A DNA stretch of 64,000 bases from Sphingomonas sp. J315 (GCF_024666595.1 NZ_CP088296.1:682001-746000), one strand, 5' to 3'; counted from the stretch's first letter, positions 54,097-64,000 are shown. Numbers and translations are program-made. Notes: generated by a model from the sequence alone, not told the origin.

Positions 54097-55074
54097 TCAC
54101 CAGCTCCCGAACCCCGGAGCCAGCCCCTGCCCGTCCGGGCCGGGCCGCGTGGTGCGTTCCCAGCCATAGCGCGTCCGCTTGCGCAGGCGCAGCGTCGGCC
54201 AGTCGCCCATCGGGGTCTTGCCGGCAAGGCGCAGACCGTGGCGGCGATAGGCGTTCGCGACCCGCTCGGCCTGCGTCTCCAGCAATCCGGCGAGGATCAG
54301 CGTCCCGCCCTCGGCCAGCACCGCGCTGATGCTCGGCGCGAGTTCGATCAGCGGGCCGGCGAGGACATTGGCGATGACGAGGTCATAGGGCGCGCGGCCG
54401 ATCAGCAGCGGATGTTCCAGCCCCGCCGCGGCGGCGAGCGCGAGTTGCCCCTGCATCACGCCAAGCCGCACGCCGTTGATCGCGGCATTCTCCGCCGTCA
54501 CATCGACCGCCACGGGATCGATGTCCGATGCCGTCGCATAAGCGCGCGGCCACAAATGCATCGCGGCAAAGGCGAGCAGGCCGGTGCCGGTGCCGATATC
54601 GACGAGGTTGTGGACCCGCTCCCCCCGCGCGCGCATCGCATCGAGCGTGCGCAGGCATCCGGCGGTGGTTTCGTGCGTGCCGGTGCCGAAGGCGCGGCTC
54701 GCCTCGATCTGGAAGGTCTTTGCGTCGACCGGCACCGTCCCGCGATTTGTAGAGGTATGGACATAGAAGCGCCCGGCATGAACCGGCGCGATCCCCTGCT
54801 GGCTGAGCGTCACCCAATCCTCATCGGGAATTTGCTCGACGACCTCCTTCGCCTTCTTCGCGCTGGGGACGAGCGTGCGGACGGCGGCGATCTCCGACTT
54901 GCCCGGCCTGGCCTCGAAATAGGCTTCGAGCTGCCAGGCGAACGGGTCGTCGGGGATCGTCTCGCTGGTCAGCAGCACCGGTGCGGGGTCGATGCCGGTC
55001 AGTTCAGCGCCCTCGAAGTCGATCGCTTCGGCTTCGTCGCGGGTACAGGGCAGGGTCAGTTTCCACGAACTCAT
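54097..55074 (-). CDS. prmA: Ribosomal protein L11 methyltransferase
   Basis: A 325-residue SAM-dependent enzyme that trimethylates ribosomal protein L11. N-terminal substrate-recognition domain (about 1-110), then the PrmA signature EASRAFGTGTHETTAGCLR, motif I VDIGTGTGLLAFAAM, the DIDPVAVDVTAENAAING segment and the catalytic VIANVLAGPLIELAP. Its start overlaps the SDR stop by four bases. Confidence 0.94.
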   Translation of the reverse strand: MSSWKLTLPCTRDEAEAIDFEGAELTGIDPAPVLLTSETIPDDPFAWQLEAYFEARPGKSEIAAVRTLVPSAKKAKEVVEQIPDEDWVTLSQQGIAPVHAGRFYVHTSTNRGTVPVDAKTFQIEASRAFGTGTHETTAGCLRTLDAMRARGERVHNLVDIGTGTGLLAFAAMHLWPRAYATASDIDPVAVDVTAENAAINGVRLGVMQGQLALAAAAGLEHPLLIGRAPYDLVIANVLAGPLIELAPSISAVLAEGGTLILAGLLETQAERVANAYRRHGLRLAGKTPMGDWPTLRLRKRTRYGWERTTRPGPDGQGLAPGFGSW

Positions 55075-55772
55075 CGAACGTAGCTCGCCCCGTTCACGTC
55101 GAGCACCGCGCCGGTCATCGACGCGGGGGCCTCCAGCGCGCAGAAGCGCGCCATCGTCGCAACCTCATCGGGCATCGCGACGCGGCCCAAGGGGATGTCG
55201 GCGAGCAATTTGTCGCCGCCGCGGCTGGCCAGATAGTCGTCGGCCATGCCGGTCATGGTGAAGCCGGGGCAGATCGCGAAGGCGAGAATATTCTCGCGCG
55301 CATAGCCGCGCGCGATGCTCTTGGTCATGCCGACCATCCCCGCCTTGGACGCGGCATAATGCCAGTGTGCCGGGCTATCGCCGCGATAGGCGGCGCGGCT
55401 CGCGATGTTGACCAGACGGCCGCCCTCGCCCCGCTGCTGCCAATGCTTCACCGCAAAGCGGCTGAGCTGCGCCGACGCGGTCAGGTTGACCTGCATCGTC
55501 CGCTCCCACGCGGCGAGCCATGCATCGTCGTCGAGGTCGATCGGTGCCGCCTCGAAGATCCCGGCATTGTTGATCAGCACGTCGATCCGCCCGTCGAGCT
55601 GGTCGAGCGCCGTCCGCCACAGCGCAGCGGGCGCGTCCGAATCGGTGAAGTCGGCGGGAATGCCGCTCGCGGTTCCCTGCCCCACCGCGCGGACGTCGCG
55701 ACCGTCGAAGCTGGAAAGGATCGCGGCGCCTATGCCGCGGCTGGCGCCGGTCACGAGGATATGGGTCGTCAT
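55071..55772 (-). CDS. SDR-family oxidoreductase
   Basis: A 233-residue classical short-chain dehydrogenase. TGASRGIG at 8-15, NNAG at 68-71, catalytic Ser125, Tyr139 and Lys143 (HYAASK). The C-terminal LIKELY-FabG-like block AICPGFTMTGMADDYLA and a VLDVNGASYVR ending are close to FabG-type 3-oxoacyl reductases, though the substrate remains open. The upstream open frame belongs to the transducer shadow. Coupled to prmA by overlap. Confidence 0.9.
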   Translation of the reverse strand: MTTHILVTGASRGIGAAILSSFDGRDVRAVGQGTASGIPADFTDSDAPAALWRTALDQLDGRIDVLINNAGIFEAAPIDLDDDAWLAAWERTMQVNLTASAQLSRFAVKHWQQRGEGGRLVNIASRAAYRGDSPAHWHYAASKAGMVGMTKSIARGYARENILAFAICPGFTMTGMADDYLASRGGDKLLADIPLGRVAMPDEVATMARFCALEAPASMTGAVLDVNGASYVR

Positions 55773-55809
55773 GGCGGACGGGTTAGTCGGAACATCCCGC
55801 ATGTCAAAT

Positions 55810-55835
55810 CTCCCCTCCCGCTTGCGGGAGGGGAG
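55810..55835 (-). terminator. Terminator hairpin of the transducer genes
   Basis: CTCCCCTCCCG-CTTG-CGGGAGGGGAG: a perfect 11-bp stem directly after the stop codon of the downstream transducer, followed on the minus strand by ATTTGAC. It also resembles half of the CTCCCC-class REP. Confidence 0.6.
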
Positions 55836-55836
55836 C

Positions 55837-57201
55837 TTACGCCGCCACGCTTGCCGAAAAATCCGTCGCCGCGTCGCTGAGCTGGCCGAGCCGCGCGTCG
55901 ATCTCGCCGAATGCGTGTTCGAGCGAGTCGATCTCGCCCGCCACGGCATGGCTGTCCTCACGGATCGCGCCTATCGTGTCGGACATCGAATCGGCGGCGA
56001 GCGCAGTCTCGTCGACTGCCGCAGTAATCGCGGTGACGGTCTGCGCCTGCATCGCCATCGCCTCGCGGATGCGCTCGGCGCTCGACTGAACCTCGCTCAC
56101 CGTGGCGCGGATCGTGGTGCTGGTGGCCACGGTCTGATCGGTCGCCGCCTGGATCGCGGCGATCTTGGCGGCGATATCGTCGGTCGCGCGCGCGGTCTGA
56201 TTGGCGAGGCTCTTCACCTCCTGCGCGACCACGGCAAAGCCGCGCCCGGCATCACCTGCGCGCGCCGCCTCGATCGTGGCGTTGAGCGCAAGCAAATTGG
56301 TCTGCCCGGCAATGTCGCGAATCAGGCCCAGGATTGATTCGATCGACTGGGCATGGCCGGCCAGCGTCGCACTCATCAGCACCGCCTCGCTCGCATGGAC
56401 ACTGGCGCGCTGCGCGACATCGCCCGCAACCTCGACCTCGGCGCGGGCATCCTCGATCGCACGAATAAGGCCGGCGGCGGTGGTCGCCGCCTCCCGCATC
56501 GCCAACGCGGATTGCTCGGCGGCGGCGGCGACCTCGTTGGTCTTGCCCTGCATGCCCCGCGCCGCATTGGCCGCGCCGCGCGCCTGATCGCGCACCCGCG
56601 CACCCAGAGAGCTCGCGACATCGATCGTGCCGGCGATGTCGGCGCGGAAGCGGTCGGACTGGCCCTTGCGCTCGCGCCGGGCGAGTTCCGCATCGCGCAC
56701 GCCAAGCTGCGAGGCCATGAAATCCGCCTCCAGCATCGACATGCGTGTCGCAACATCGCTCAGCTTGCGGAAGGTCGCGATATCGTCGGGCAGCCGGTCA
56801 CCGAGCACCTCAAAGGTACGGGCATGGGCAAAGGCAAAGCCGGATAGCAGCGCGCGCAGCGGAATCCGCGCGCGATGCGTGTCGTCGGCATGTTTCGCCG
56901 CCATCTCGACCCATTCGCTGTCGAACGGGCGCGAATATTTGACGCGGGTGTAGCGCGTGCTGAGGACGATCTGCTCCTCCAGCCGGTTGCCCACGAACAG
57001 GCTGCGGACATGCTCGGTGCCGGGCAGGGTCAGATAATGATCCCAGAATGCCCGTGCGATCGTCTCGAAATCGTCGGCGATCAGTTCGGCGATCTGGGCG
57101 CAGCCCTCGCTGATCGCGCCGTCCCAGTCATAGTCGCGGATTCGCTCGGCAATGGGGCGGTCATCGCCGCTCCACTGCCCGAGCTCCTTGGCTCCGGCCA
57201 T
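55837..57201 (-). CDS. Soluble globin-coupled methyl-accepting transducer
   Basis: A 454-residue cytosolic chemoreceptor-like protein without membrane helices. Residues 25-160 match the sensor-globin layout ([45 protein letters not shown]), with His109 the best candidate for the proximal heme ligand. Residues 195-445 are the signalling coiled coil with the hairpin tip [44 protein letters not shown], needed for CheA/CheW contact. Likely senses oxygen or another gas. 12 bases downstream of a paralogue; no che genes are in the window. Confidence 0.85.
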   Translation of the reverse strand: MAGAKELGQWSGDDRPIAERIRDYDWDGAISEGCAQIAELIADDFETIARAFWDHYLTLPGTEHVRSLFVGNRLEEQIVLSTRYTRVKYSRPFDSEWVEMAAKHADDTHRARIPLRALLSGFAFAHARTFEVLGDRLPDDIATFRKLSDVATRMSMLEADFMASQLGVRDAELARRERKGQSDRFRADIAGTIDVASSLGARVRDQARGAANAARGMQGKTNEVAAAAEQSALAMREAATTAAGLIRAIEDARAEVEVAGDVAQRASVHASEAVLMSATLAGHAQSIESILGLIRDIAGQTNLLALNATIEAARAGDAGRGFAVVAQEVKSLANQTARATDDIAAKIAAIQAATDQTVATSTTIRATVSEVQSSAERIREAMAMQAQTVTAITAAVDETALAADSMSDTIGAIREDSHAVAGEIDSLEHAFGEIDARLGQLSDAATDFSASVAA

Positions 57202-57213
57202 TGATCCCCTCCA

Positions 57214-58557
57214 TCATGCAGCGACTTTTGCGATGAATTCGCCCGCGCTGTTCTTGAGTGTGCCGAGTTCACCGTCGAGCACGGCAAAGCCCTGGCCGAC
57301 GCGCTCGATATCGCTCGCGACGCTTTCGGTATCTTCACGGATCGCGCCGATCGTAGCGGACATCGAATCCGCCGCGAGCGCGGTCTCGTCGACCGCTGCC
57401 GTGATCGCGGTCACGGTCTGCGCCTGGACCTCCATCGCGCCGCGAATGCGGTCGGCGCTGGCCTGAACTTCCTGGACGGTGTTGCGGATCGAGGCGTTGG
57501 TCTCGACCGTGCTGCGCGTTGCCGACTGGATTGCAGCGATCTTGCCCGCGATATCGTCGGTCGCGCGCGCCGTCTGGTTGGCGAGGCTCTTCGCTTCCTG
57601 CGCCACCACTGCGAAGCCGCGGCCTGCGTCCCCGGCACGGGCAGCCTCGATCGTCGCGTTGAGCGCGAGAAGGTTGGTCTGCCCGGCAATGTCGCGGATC
57701 AGACCCAGAATCGATCCGATCGACTTGGCGTGATCCGACAGCATTTCGCTCATCGCCACGGCCTCGCCCGCCTGTGCCGACGCGCGGGTGGCGATATCGG
57801 CCGCAACCTCGACCTCGGTTCGCGCATCCTCGATCGCGCGAATCAGTCCTGCAGCGGTATGCGCTGCCTCGCGCATCGCCAGCGCGGACTGCTCGGCCGC
57901 TGCGGCGACCTCGCTCGCCTTGCCCAGCATGCCACGCGCCGCCGCCGAGGTATGGCTGGCCTGGGCGCGGAGCGATCCGCCCTCGCTCGACGCGCGCTCG
58001 ACCGTGTTGCCGATCGAATCGCGGAACTGCCCCGCCAGCCGGTCGCGCGCCACGGTAGCGCTGTGTTCGCGATAGAGGTTGTAGATTTCGACGGTGATGT
58101 CGCTTTCCAGCGCCGACAATCGCATCAGCGTGTCGATGAGCGTCGGCAGCCGCGCATCGCCCGGCTCGACCCGGCGGACCAGGACTTCGAGCGCGGCGCG
58201 GTCGCTGGCGTTGATCATCGACAGCAGAGCCATCGGCTCGACATCGGCACCATAGGCGGCGGCGACCGAACGCTCGATCGATTCGACCCAGGCGCGCCCG
58301 CGCGTGTCGAGGAAGCGGTTGCGCAGGAACACGACGCCGACATCGATCATCTTTTTCGTATCGTCGGGCGCCCAGTCGCGCTCGTCGGCGAAACAACGCA
58401 GCCATTGCTGCCAATATGCCTCCGAAACCGCGCGAATTTCGGGTTCGAGCAGGTCCCAGACGTCGCGGCTCAGGCGATCCAGCGACCCGTCAAAGTCGAA
58501 GATCCGCAGCCGCGCGGCAATGTCGATCCGCGCGCTCATCGCGCCGGTTGCCGGCAT
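57214..58557 (-). CDS. Soluble methyl-accepting transducer, diverged globin-type sensor
   Basis: A 447-residue paralogue of the next gene, also without membrane helices. The signalling half is nearly the same, including the hairpin tip. The N-terminal 170 residues align in layout ([34 protein letters not shown]), but the position of His109 in the partner is Tyr102 here, so heme binding may be lost or altered. ATG 58557 has AAGGAC close by; ATG 58539 is an alternative. The two genes look like a tandem duplication. Confidence 0.8.
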   Translation of the reverse strand: MPATGAMSARIDIAARLRIFDFDGSLDRLSRDVWDLLEPEIRAVSEAYWQQWLRCFADERDWAPDDTKKMIDVGVVFLRNRFLDTRGRAWVESIERSVAAAYGADVEPMALLSMINASDRAALEVLVRRVEPGDARLPTLIDTLMRLSALESDITVEIYNLYREHSATVARDRLAGQFRDSIGNTVERASSEGGSLRAQASHTSAAARGMLGKASEVAAAAEQSALAMREAAHTAAGLIRAIEDARTEVEVAADIATRASAQAGEAVAMSEMLSDHAKSIGSILGLIRDIAGQTNLLALNATIEAARAGDAGRGFAVVAQEAKSLANQTARATDDIAGKIAAIQSATRSTVETNASIRNTVQEVQASADRIRGAMEVQAQTVTAITAAVDETALAADSMSATIGAIREDTESVASDIERVGQGFAVLDGELGTLKNSAGEFIAKVAA

Positions 58558-58745
58558 GTCCTTGTTCGCTCGCGCTCGAGTCACGGAATCGGTCCCCCCA
58601 TTGTCCCGGACGCACCTCACGCCGGGCCTTACTCACAACGCTAAAAGGGAATTGGTTAAGGGCGAGTTAGGGACGACCATGTCGCTGTATCTTGCATCGG
58701 CGGCAACGCGGGCTAATGGAGACCGCAAATCATAGGGGATATGCC

Positions 58746-59210
58746 TTGGCCAAGGCCCGCAACGTCAACCGCCCGCTCTCGCCGCATCTCCAGGTCTGGA
58801 AATGGGGTCCGCACATGCTGGTTTCGATCCTGCACCGCGTCACGGGCAGCGGGATGGCCACCGTCGGCGTCGGCGTCTTCCTGTGGTGGCTGTGCGCACT
58901 GGCATCAGGGCCGGAGGGTTATGCCAAGTTCCTCGACTGCCTGACGAGCGACACCGGCGCACCCAACTGGCTCGGCTACCTGCTTGGCGTCGGCCTGACG
59001 CTCAGCTTCTTCCAGCACGCGATGACCGGCATCCGCCACTTCTTCCTCGATGCGGGCGCGGGCTATGAGCTGAAGACCAACAAGAATTTTGCGGTCCTCA
59101 CGATGGTCGTGTCGGTCGCGCTGACCGCCGCGCTGTGGGGCTGGATCGTGCGGGGCGAGTTGACCAAGGCACCCAAGGCCGAAACCCCGATCGCGGTGGA
59201 GAAGAAGTAA
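58746..59210 (+). CDS. sdhC: Succinate dehydrogenase cytochrome b556 subunit
   Basis: A 154-residue inner-membrane anchor of complex II with three helices. NRPLSPHLQVWKWGPHMLVSILHRVTGSGM holds the quinone-site Ser/Arg and the family signature. FFQHAMTGIRHFFLDAG provides the axial heme His. TTG 58746 preceded by AGGGGA is preferred; an in-frame ATG at 58716 is possible. The stop overlaps the sdhD ATG by one base. Confidence 0.93.
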   Translation: MAKARNVNRPLSPHLQVWKWGPHMLVSILHRVTGSGMATVGVGVFLWWLCALASGPEGYAKFLDCLTSDTGAPNWLGYLLGVGLTLSFFQHAMTGIRHFFLDAGAGYELKTNKNFAVLTMVVSVALTAALWGWIVRGELTKAPKAETPIAVEKK

Positions 59211-59608
59211 TGGGCAACGGAACCACCATCGGCCGCGTGCGCGGTCTCGGCTCGGCGCATGAGGGCACGCATCACTGGTGGCATCAGCGGATGTCGGCGG
59301 GATCGAACCTATTCCTGATGACCTGGCTGATCGTCAGCCTGATCCGCCTGCCCGACCTGGGTTACGAGACTGTCCAGGCATGGCTGTCCGCGCCGATCGC
59401 CGCCGTGCCGATGATCCTGCTGGTGATCAGCGTCTTCTATCATTTCCGCCTGGGGCTTCAGGTAGTGATCGAGGATTATCAGCATGACGAGACGCGCATC
59501 GTGCTGCTGACGCTGCTCAATTATTTCACCATCGCCGCCGGAACGTTCGCGATCTTCTCGATCCTCAAGATCGCCTTCACCACCGTTGCCACCGGAGCGC
59601 CCGCATAA
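59210..59608 (+). CDS. sdhD: Succinate dehydrogenase membrane anchor subunit
   Basis: A 132-residue partner anchor with three helices: [37 protein letters not shown] with the heme/quinone His and Asp-Tyr, and a C-terminal helix ending [12 protein letters not shown]. Single-base overlaps join it to sdhC and sdhA, so the three are one translational unit. Confidence 0.93.
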   Translation: MGNGTTIGRVRGLGSAHEGTHHWWHQRMSAGSNLFLMTWLIVSLIRLPDLGYETVQAWLSAPIAAVPMILLVISVFYHFRLGLQVVIEDYQHDETRIVLLTLLNYFTIAAGTFAIFSILKIAFTTVATGAPA

Positions 59609-61410
59609 TGACCGCCGCCTACAAGATCATCGACCACAGCTATGACGCCGTCGTCGTCGGCGCGGGCGGTTCGGGCCTGCGCGCGACCATGGGCTGCGCC
59701 GAGGCGGGGCTGAAGACCGCGTGCATCACCAAGGTGTTTCCGACCCGGTCGCACACCGTGGCGGCACAGGGCGGCATCGCCGCCTCGCTCGGCAACAATT
59801 CGCCCGACCACTGGACCTGGCACATGTTCGACACCGTCAAGGGGTCCGACTGGCTCGGCGACCAGGATGCCATCGAATATATGGTGCGCGAAGCACCGGC
59901 GGCGGTGATTGAGCTGGAACATGCCGGCGTACCGTTCAGCCGCAACGACAATGGCACCATCTACCAGCGCCCGTTCGGCGGCCATATGCAGAATATGGGC
60001 GAAGGCCCGCCGGTGCAGCGCACCTGCGCGGCGGCCGACCGCACCGGCCATGCGATGCTGCACGCGCTGTACCAGCAGTCGCTGAAGTACGACGCGGACT
60101 TCTTCATCGAATATTTCGCGCTCGACCTGATCATGGAAAACGGCGCGTGTCGTGGCGTCATCGCGATGTGCATGGAGGATGGCAGCATTCACCGCTTCCG
60201 TTCGCATGCCGTGGTCCTCGCGACCGGCGGCGGCGGGCGCGTGTATCAGTCGGCGACGTCGGCTCATACCTGCACCGGCGACGGCAACGGCATGGCGCTG
60301 CGCGCGGGCATCGCGCTGCAGGACATGGAGTTCGTCCAGTTCCACCCGACCGGCATCTATGGCGCGGGCGTGCTGATCACCGAAGGCGCGCGCGGCGAAG
60401 GCGGCTACCTGACCAACTCGGAAGGCGAGCGCTTCATGGAGCGCTACGCCCCCTCGGCCAAGGATCTCGCCAGCCGCGACGTCGTCGCGCGTTCGATGGC
60501 GATGGAGATCCGCGAGGGACGCGGCGTCGGCAAGGACAGCGACCATATCTTCCTGCACCTCGATCATATCGATCCCAAGGTGCTGGCCGAGCGGCTGCCC
60601 GGGATCACCGAGACGGGCAAGATTTTCGCGGGCGTCGACCTGACCCGCAAGCCGCTGCCGGTGGTGCCGACGGTCCATTACAATATGGGCGGCGTGCCGA
60701 CCAACTATCATGGCGAAGTGGTGCAGCTGCGCGACGGCAACCCCGATGCGGTCGTCCCCGGCCTGTTCGCGGTGGGCGAAGCGGCGTGCGTGTCGGTGCA
60801 TGGCGCCAACCGCCTCGGCTCGAACAGCCTGATCGACCTTGTCGTGTTCGGCCGCGCAACCGGCCTGCGGCTCAAGGAGCTGCTCAAGCCCAACGCACCG
60901 CACCAGCCGCTGCCCAAGGGGTCGGAAGAGCTGTCGCTCACCCGCCTCGACCATTTCCGCAACGCCAAGGGCGGTTCGCCCACCGCGCAGATCCGTCAGG
61001 ACATGCAAAAGACGATGCAGCGCCACTGCGCCGTGTTCCGCGACACCGCGCTGCTGGCCGAGGGCGTCACGCACATGGACGCGGTGTACAAGCGGATGGA
61101 GGACGTCGCCGTCACCGACCGCTCGCTGATCTGGAACACCGACCTCATTGAGACGCTGGAGCTCGACAACCTCATCAGCCAGGCCGTCGTGACGATCCGC
61201 AGCGCCGACAATCGCAAGGAATCGCGCGGCGCCCACATGCACGAGGACTTCCCCGAGCGCGACGACGCGACCTGGATGAAGCACACGGTGGCATCGTTCG
61301 AAGGCTGGGGCGGCAAGGGCGGCGCTGTCGCGATCGATTACCGCCCGGTCCACGAATACACGCTCACCGACGAGATCGAGTATATCAAGCCGAAGAAGCG
61401 GGTGTATTGA
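59608..61410 (+). CDS. sdhA: Succinate dehydrogenase flavoprotein subunit
   Basis: A 600-residue catalytic subunit that oxidises succinate to fumarate. FAD-binding [15 protein letters not shown] near the start, the covalent-flavin segment [15 protein letters not shown] with the modified His, substrate loop [21 protein letters not shown], and [20 protein letters not shown]. Full length. The usual next gene, sdhB, is not found in the remaining 2.6 kb of the window. Confidence 0.97.
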   Translation: MTAAYKIIDHSYDAVVVGAGGSGLRATMGCAEAGLKTACITKVFPTRSHTVAAQGGIAASLGNNSPDHWTWHMFDTVKGSDWLGDQDAIEYMVREAPAAVIELEHAGVPFSRNDNGTIYQRPFGGHMQNMGEGPPVQRTCAAADRTGHAMLHALYQQSLKYDADFFIEYFALDLIMENGACRGVIAMCMEDGSIHRFRSHAVVLATGGGGRVYQSATSAHTCTGDGNGMALRAGIALQDMEFVQFHPTGIYGAGVLITEGARGEGGYLTNSEGERFMERYAPSAKDLASRDVVARSMAMEIREGRGVGKDSDHIFLHLDHIDPKVLAERLPGITETGKIFAGVDLTRKPLPVVPTVHYNMGGVPTNYHGEVVQLRDGNPDAVVPGLFAVGEAACVSVHGANRLGSNSLIDLVVFGRATGLRLKELLKPNAPHQPLPKGSEELSLTRLDHFRNAKGGSPTAQIRQDMQKTMQRHCAVFRDTALLAEGVTHMDAVYKRMEDVAVTDRSLIWNTDLIETLELDNLISQAVVTIRSADNRKESRGAHMHEDFPERDDATWMKHTVASFEGWGGKGGAVAIDYRPVHEYTLTDEIEYIKPKKRVY

Positions 61411-61436
61411 GGCTGGAAGCGCGCTAACAATTTCCC

Positions 61437-62637
61437 ATGCGCGCTTTGCTGACCGGCTCTTGTTGGATCACTGCTATCGCGGCAATCGTCGCGCCAGCGG
61501 CGATCGTCTGGCCGCGACCAGCCTGCGCCGATAGCTGGGCTCTTCCGACTACCGCCACCTATGTTTCCCCGGGTGGTTGTCGTCGCCTCACCGTTACGCC
61601 TCGCGCGCTTGACAGCCAGCTGTCCTATTTCACGGATGCGATCCGATAGAAGCGTAAGCCCGGGCAAACCGCCGGCGGCCAAGATGAACCACGCGCGATC
61701 CTTGAGCAGCGCTCGACCTCTGGCGGATGGGAGCGTGTCTGGGAGACGGTGCTGGTCAACGACGTCGCACCCGCCAGCGCAATCGTCAGCGATCTCGGGG
61801 GACTATGTCGCGACCTTTGACAACTGGCACTCGGGTGGATGGGGTAAGAGCGCCGTTGTCATTTATGATCGGGACGGAAAGCTCGTCCGCGCGATGGCGC
61901 TTACCGACTTTCTTCCCGAAGACTGGTTCCTGACACTTCCGCGATCGGTTAGCTCCATTTGGTGGGGCGGCACGCATCGCTTTGAAAATGGTCAGCTAGT
62001 CTTGCAGATCGCGTATCCCGGCGGCTCGGACGACGACGAGAAATATACGGAAATCGCCATCGACCCCGCGACAGGGACAGCAATTCCGCGCGAGACAACC
62101 GCTTGGCGCCAAGCGCTCGCGATTGCCAAGCGAGAGGCAATTCCGGTGCGCGCAGCGCAGGCCGCACATATCGAAATGCTGCGCTCTCCGCTCGTTGCGC
62201 CGGATGGAGTCAGGGACAAGCGTACCCTGCACTGGTACTTGACCGAAGCGTTTCAGCGCCTCGATCCCGAGTGGAAGACAGCGTATCCCGACACACAGGT
62301 CCTCGATCGGCCCGAGAGCGAGGAGTATGCTCAATCTCGCAAATGGCTAGGTGGAGCTCTGTCAAGAGAGCCGCTCGGCGATGTACTCGGCATCGCATCC
62401 TACGACACCGCCAATCTCGCGAGCGTACTTGTCCTGGAGGCGACGCAAGCAAAGGTCGGCCCGCTCAGGGGTGTTCGAGTTTATGCAACCATCGGCAACG
62501 CAGACCAGGCGCGCGTTGCGGCTGCAATCGCACGACTGGGCGCCATCTTCGTGCAGCTCGATCCCGGCACTCCCATCCCGCAGCGCCCCGAAAGAATGCC
62601 AAAACCGGATGGGTCGTTGCCCGATACAATGGAATAG
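61437..62637 (+). pseudogene. Secreted hypothetical protein, broken by an amber codon and a frameshift
   Basis: ATG 61437 encodes a signal peptide (hydrophobic to about residue 30, ending ACADS). The frame meets TAG at 61647-61649 (after SYFTDAIR), continues as coding-like sequence (KRKPGQTAGGQDEPRAILEQ, GGWERVWETVLVND), then shifts at the five-G run 61797-61801 into DYVATFDNWHSGGWGKSAVVIYDRDGKLVR and runs to 62637. Corrected length is 400 codons with the one amber. The middle part (TDFLPEDWF, PRSVSSIWWGG) has homologous feel to unannotated secreted proteins, but no function is known. Confidence 0.6.
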
Positions 62638-62711
62638 GTGACCGCGCCGCCGCCAGCTGGTGCTTGACCTGATCGTTATCGCCAATCACCTTCCCCCAAG
62701 GGGGTGATTTG

Positions 62712-63694
62712 ATGCGTTCGATCCTGCCGTTTGCCTTCGCGCTGCTCGCGCTTCCCGCCGCTTCCGCGCAGCAGCAGCCCTATTCCCCGCCCAAGCACAC
62801 CGCCCCCCGCCGCCGGGCGTCGCGCGCTCGACGCCGGAGGAGGTGGTGCAGCAGGCCGATGGCGGTCTCCAGATCGAACGCGACCGGACCGCAACCCATG
62901 CGCTTGCCGAACATCGCCGCCTGACCCGTGCACTCGCCACGCTGCTGCCCCACCGCAAGGGAGTGGTCGATGCCTATGTCCTGTCGGTCGGCCTCGACAG
63001 CGACCCCGTGTTCGGGCGCGAGGCGCGTGAGGCGGGCAAGGTGCTCAGCCGCCGCTATGACGCGCTCGGGCGCACGATCATCCTTGGCGGCAGCGACGGC
63101 AAGGCCCCCTCCCCGCTCCCGATGGGATCGCCCGCCAATATCGAGGCGGCGCTCGCGCGCATCGCCGAGCTGATGGACGAGAAGGAGGATGTGCTGGTCC
63201 TCTACACCACCAGTCACGGCGCACCGTTCGGGGTGGTGTATAATGACGGCAATGAAGGGTTCGGCGCGATCTCGCCCCGCCGCCTCGCCGCCCTGCTCCG
63301 CGCGCACGGCATCGAGCGGCGGTTGCTGATCGTCAGCGCCTGTTATTCGGGCGTATTCGTCCCCGTCCTGTCCGGCCCGCAAAGCGCGGTCGTCAGCGCC
63401 GCCGCGTCGGACCGCTCGTCCTTTGGCTGTGCGGCGGAGAATGACTGGACCTTTTTCGGCGATGCGCTGGTCAACCGCGCGCTGCGCAAGCCCCAGCCGC
63501 TCGGCAGCGCGGTGACCGAGGCGTTCGCCCAGATCGCGGGGTGGGAAACGCGCGGCCGCCTCAAGCCATCGCTGCCCCAGCAGAGCTTTGGGGTCGAGGT
63601 GCAGAAATGGCTCGCCCCGCTCGAAGCGCGCATGCCCAAGGTCGCGACCGCGCCGGTCGGCAAGCCGTCGGTCGACAGCCTCGGCGCGCCCTGA
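62712..63694 (+). CDS. C13-family (legumain-like) cysteine peptidase, secreted (frameshifted)
   Basis: ATG 62712 after AAGGGGG encodes a signal peptide (MRSILPFAFALLALPAASAQ). The catalytic domain lies in another frame: VLYTTSHGAPFG supplies the His and IVSACYSGVFVP the Cys of the C13/caspase-type dyad. One base is missing, most likely in the C run 62803-62808; adding it gives TAPPPPGVARSTPEEVVQQ and a 327-residue protein. Periplasmic peptidase expected; substrate unknown. Separate from the upstream broken gene by about 75 bases. Confidence 0.78.
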
Positions 63695-63729
63695 CGGAAC
63701 CTCCCACCGCGCCGCCGGTTACGCGCGGC

Positions 63730-64000
63730 ATGACCCACGCCACCAACTACCCGCTGCTCGCCGCGCCGCATGTCCATCTGTCTGGCCCGGTCGACCAGCT
63801 GATGTACCAGAGCTTCCGCGACCAGCTCGCCGCCGCGCCGACCGAAGGAACGCTCGTCGTCGCGATCTCCACCCTCGGCGGCGACCCGGAGGTCGCGCGG
63901 CTGATGGGCGACGAGGTGAGGCTGATCCGCGATTATGAAGGACGCGAGACGCTGTTCCTGGGCAAGGTCGCGGTCTATTCGGCCGGAGCGACCTTCATGG
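63730..64000 (+). CDS. ClpP/SppA-like serine peptidase fold protein (partial, runs off the window)
   Basis: Ninety codons are visible from ATG 63730 to the window end: PLLAAPHVHLSGPVDQLMYQ, TLVVAISTLGGDPEVARLMGDEV and LGKVAVYSAGATFM. The oxyanion-type GGDP turn and a Ser in YSAGATFM match ClpP/crotonase-superfamily serine peptidases. A complete triad cannot be tested because the C-terminus is missing. 36 bases after the C13 peptidase, so possibly co-transcribed. Confidence 0.65.
   Translation, partial: MTHATNYPLLAAPHVHLSGPVDQLMYQSFRDQLAAAPTEGTLVVAISTLGGDPEVARLMGDEVRLIRDYEGRETLFLGKVAVYSAGATFM

Noticed and set aside
59521..61353. 610-codon minus-strand frame opposite sdhA
   Set aside because: Antisense to a certain gene, with no recognisable domain.

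Overview
The window is about 64 kb of high-GC, densely packed chromosome. It most likely comes from a sphingomonad (Sphingomonas or a close alphaproteobacterial relative). The reasons are the protein families present (short-form HisG, a single bifunctional Rel, a class I PHA synthase with an alanine-rich phasin, TonB receptor plus DUF6607, and a DUF442-type phosphatase), the many GTG/TTG starts, and short palindromic repeats typical of this family. It looks like ordinary chromosome: I see no prophage, transposase, CRISPR array, rRNA or tRNA.

Layout. 0-5.7 kb: SDR oxidoreductase, inorganic pyrophosphatase, M61 peptidase, a frameshifted isoprenylcysteine-methyltransferase-like membrane protein, and a lipoprotein pseudogene cut by an amber codon. 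5.7-13.8 kb: DUF2332, hisG-hisD-(DUF2314-like)-nusB, a lipoprotein 5'-nucleotidase, murA and a Crp/Fnr regulator. 13.8-21.7 kb: phosphatase-like protein, clpS, the phasin/phaC polyhydroxyalkanoate locus with a readable promoter and two PhaR-type operators, alaC-like aminotransferase, thioesterase, a MASE1-PAS-GGDEF cyclase and an HxlR regulator. 21.8-27.8 kb: small secreted protein, the bifunctional (p)ppGpp enzyme, and an iron/heme TonB receptor with DUF6607 behind a Fur box. 27.9-36.4 kb: an envelope/glycosylation stretch (GT2, dacB, TPR protein, methyltransferase, GtrA, large polytopic membrane protein, MarC, galE). 36.5-43.5 kb: msrA, Sua5, acyl-CoA dehydrogenase, GntR, nitroreductase, POT peptide transporter, NnrU. 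43.6-48.5 kb: a complete tripartite efflux operon (outer-membrane factor, adaptor, ATPase, permease). 48.5-55.8 kb: EamA transporter, MocA-like and XdhC-like proteins, glycerophosphodiesterase, small lipoprotein, hydrolase, phhA, prmA, SDR. 55.8-64 kb: two tandem soluble globin-type chemotaxis transducers, sdhCDA, a broken secreted-protein gene, a C13 peptidase and the start of a ClpP-like protein.

Two features cut across the window. First, nine genes are out of frame by exactly one base at a G or C run of five or more. Correcting each run restores a conserved protein and a length divisible by three. Since housekeeping genes (rel, dacB) are among them, residual homopolymer sequencing error is the simplest explanation. 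Second, paired short palindromes (REP/BIME-like, often with GAAA/TTTC loops) sit mainly at tail-to-tail gene junctions. The most unusual DNA is a 265-bp element at 32253-32517, lodged exactly between gtrA and a methyltransferase gene. It has about 32-bp terminal inverted repeats and two internal perfect stems, so it can fold as a three-way junction. I do not recognise it as a named element.
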